A stretch of 64,000 nt of DNA from Sporocytophaga myxococcoides. Its GTDB lineage: Bacteria; Bacteroidota; Bacteroidia; Cytophagales; Cytophagaceae. Below, in pieces: positions 63,668 through 64,000 of the stretch. Both the position numbers and the translations under genes were made by a program. The DNA is taken from positions 1 to 64,000 of the forward strand of contig NZ_BBLT01000014.1 in NCBI RefSeq assembly GCF_000775915.1, given 5' to 3'. The notes under the pieces were generated by a model. It was not told where the DNA came from and did no database searches. It saw only the letters and a program-made list of their open reading frames with translations. Position 1 is the first letter of the stretch. Every line of letters begins with the position of its first letter.

Positions 63668-64000
63668 ATGAAATCTGTTAAAAGCAGTTGGTTTTCAGCA
63701 AATTTATTCTTTTCAGTTCTAATCTTCGGGGGAATTCTTTTTGTATACCTTTCAAATGAATTTCCTCCACAAAAGGTTCATATTTTAATTTTCATCCCCT
63801 TATTAATCCCTTTTTTTATCCTATTTAATATCTTATTAATCATTTTTTATCTCTTTAAAAAAAAATATACCAAATCAATCCTGTTTTTATCCATACTTCT
63901 TTTCGCTGGCTTCAAATATATAGGTAGAACCTTTCAATTAAGCTTACATAAAAAAGATAAGGAGCAGATAAACATAATAAGCTATAATGTCCGGGTCTTT
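63668..64000 (+). CDS. Membrane-anchored endonuclease/exonuclease/phosphatase-family protein (5' part)
   Basis: The first 111 residues of a gene that runs off the window. Three membrane segments (about 9-27, 36-62 and 68-84) are followed by INIISYNVRVF at the very end, which is the first motif of the EEP (DNase I-like) fold, where the Asn is catalytic. Proteins with this layout, a short membrane region and an external EEP domain, are common in Bacteroidota. Their substrate is not defined. It is divergent from rimP. Confidence 0.75.
   Translation, partial: MKSVKSSWFSANLFFSVLIFGGILFVYLSNEFPPQKVHILIFIPLLIPFFILFNILLIIFYLFKKKYTKSILFLSILLFAGFKYIGRTFQLSLHKKDKEQINIISYNVRVF

Overview
The window is an AT-rich chromosomal segment of a Bacteroidota bacterium, most likely a Cytophaga/Sporocytophaga-type member of the Cytophagales. 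This rests on gene content: a PorZ-like type IX secretion protein next to recO, a separate atpD-atpC pair with a truncated epsilon subunit, and a CcmB-C-D-E-F cluster whose CcmE has CxxxY instead of HxxxY. It also rests on promoters with the Bacteroidota -7 element TAnnTTTG and on WG-repeat and MuiA-like protein pairs. Genus-level placement is inference.

Left edge (1-6000): accessory DNA. A C-terminal remnant of an IS91-family transposase is followed by a short array of mobile gene cassettes, all oriented to the minus strand. It looks like a CALIN, a cluster of integron attC sites without an integrase. Three cassettes have ends that are perfect 10-base complements of each other, and their gene stop codons sit 4-6 bases from an attC-like hairpin. 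They carry a lipoprotein, an 875-residue DUF4062 protein with a degenerate P-loop (candidate defence protein) plus a small convergent gene, a small wHTH-like protein, and a membrane-anchored beta-rich protein. The last cassette and its flanking sites are degenerate.

6150-22500: core metabolism and envelope genes, mostly on the minus strand. These are an M42 aminopeptidase with a small membrane protein, the carboxyltransferase subunit of propionyl-CoA carboxylase, Ppx/GppA, two MuiA-like paralogues, an LDH2-family dehydrogenase, two WG-repeat proteins and glutamyl-tRNA reductase. The intergenic gaps here are full of repeats, including a striking array of about seventeen 21-bp palindromic units at 15330-15686.

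22600-42700: a plus-strand block. It holds a histidine kinase, atpD-atpC, small envelope proteins, cytochrome c maturation (ccmB-F), a DUF2520/KdsC-like/UbiA-like trio, purN-purH, and the rod-shape operon mreB-mreC-mreD-mrdA-rodA.

42700-57100: an unrecognised conserved-looking gene, porZ-recO, a lipoprotein and a chromate-type transporter. A six-gene minus-strand operon follows that makes only activated sugars (ugd-uxs-tviB-rmlB-tviC-rmlA). From UDP-glucose it should give UDP-glucuronate and UDP-xylose, from UDP-GlcNAc UDP-GalNAc-uronate, and from glucose-1-phosphate dTDP-4-keto-6-deoxyglucose; no glycosyltransferase is present. An acyl-CoA dehydrogenase is divergent from it.

57100-64000: translation genes. 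rpsU, a Xer recombinase and a short hibernation factor face the rimP-nusA-infB operon, whose leader contains a terminator-like hairpin between promoter and rimP. A membrane-anchored endonuclease/exonuclease/phosphatase gene runs off the right edge. I saw no rRNA, tRNA or CRISPR array.
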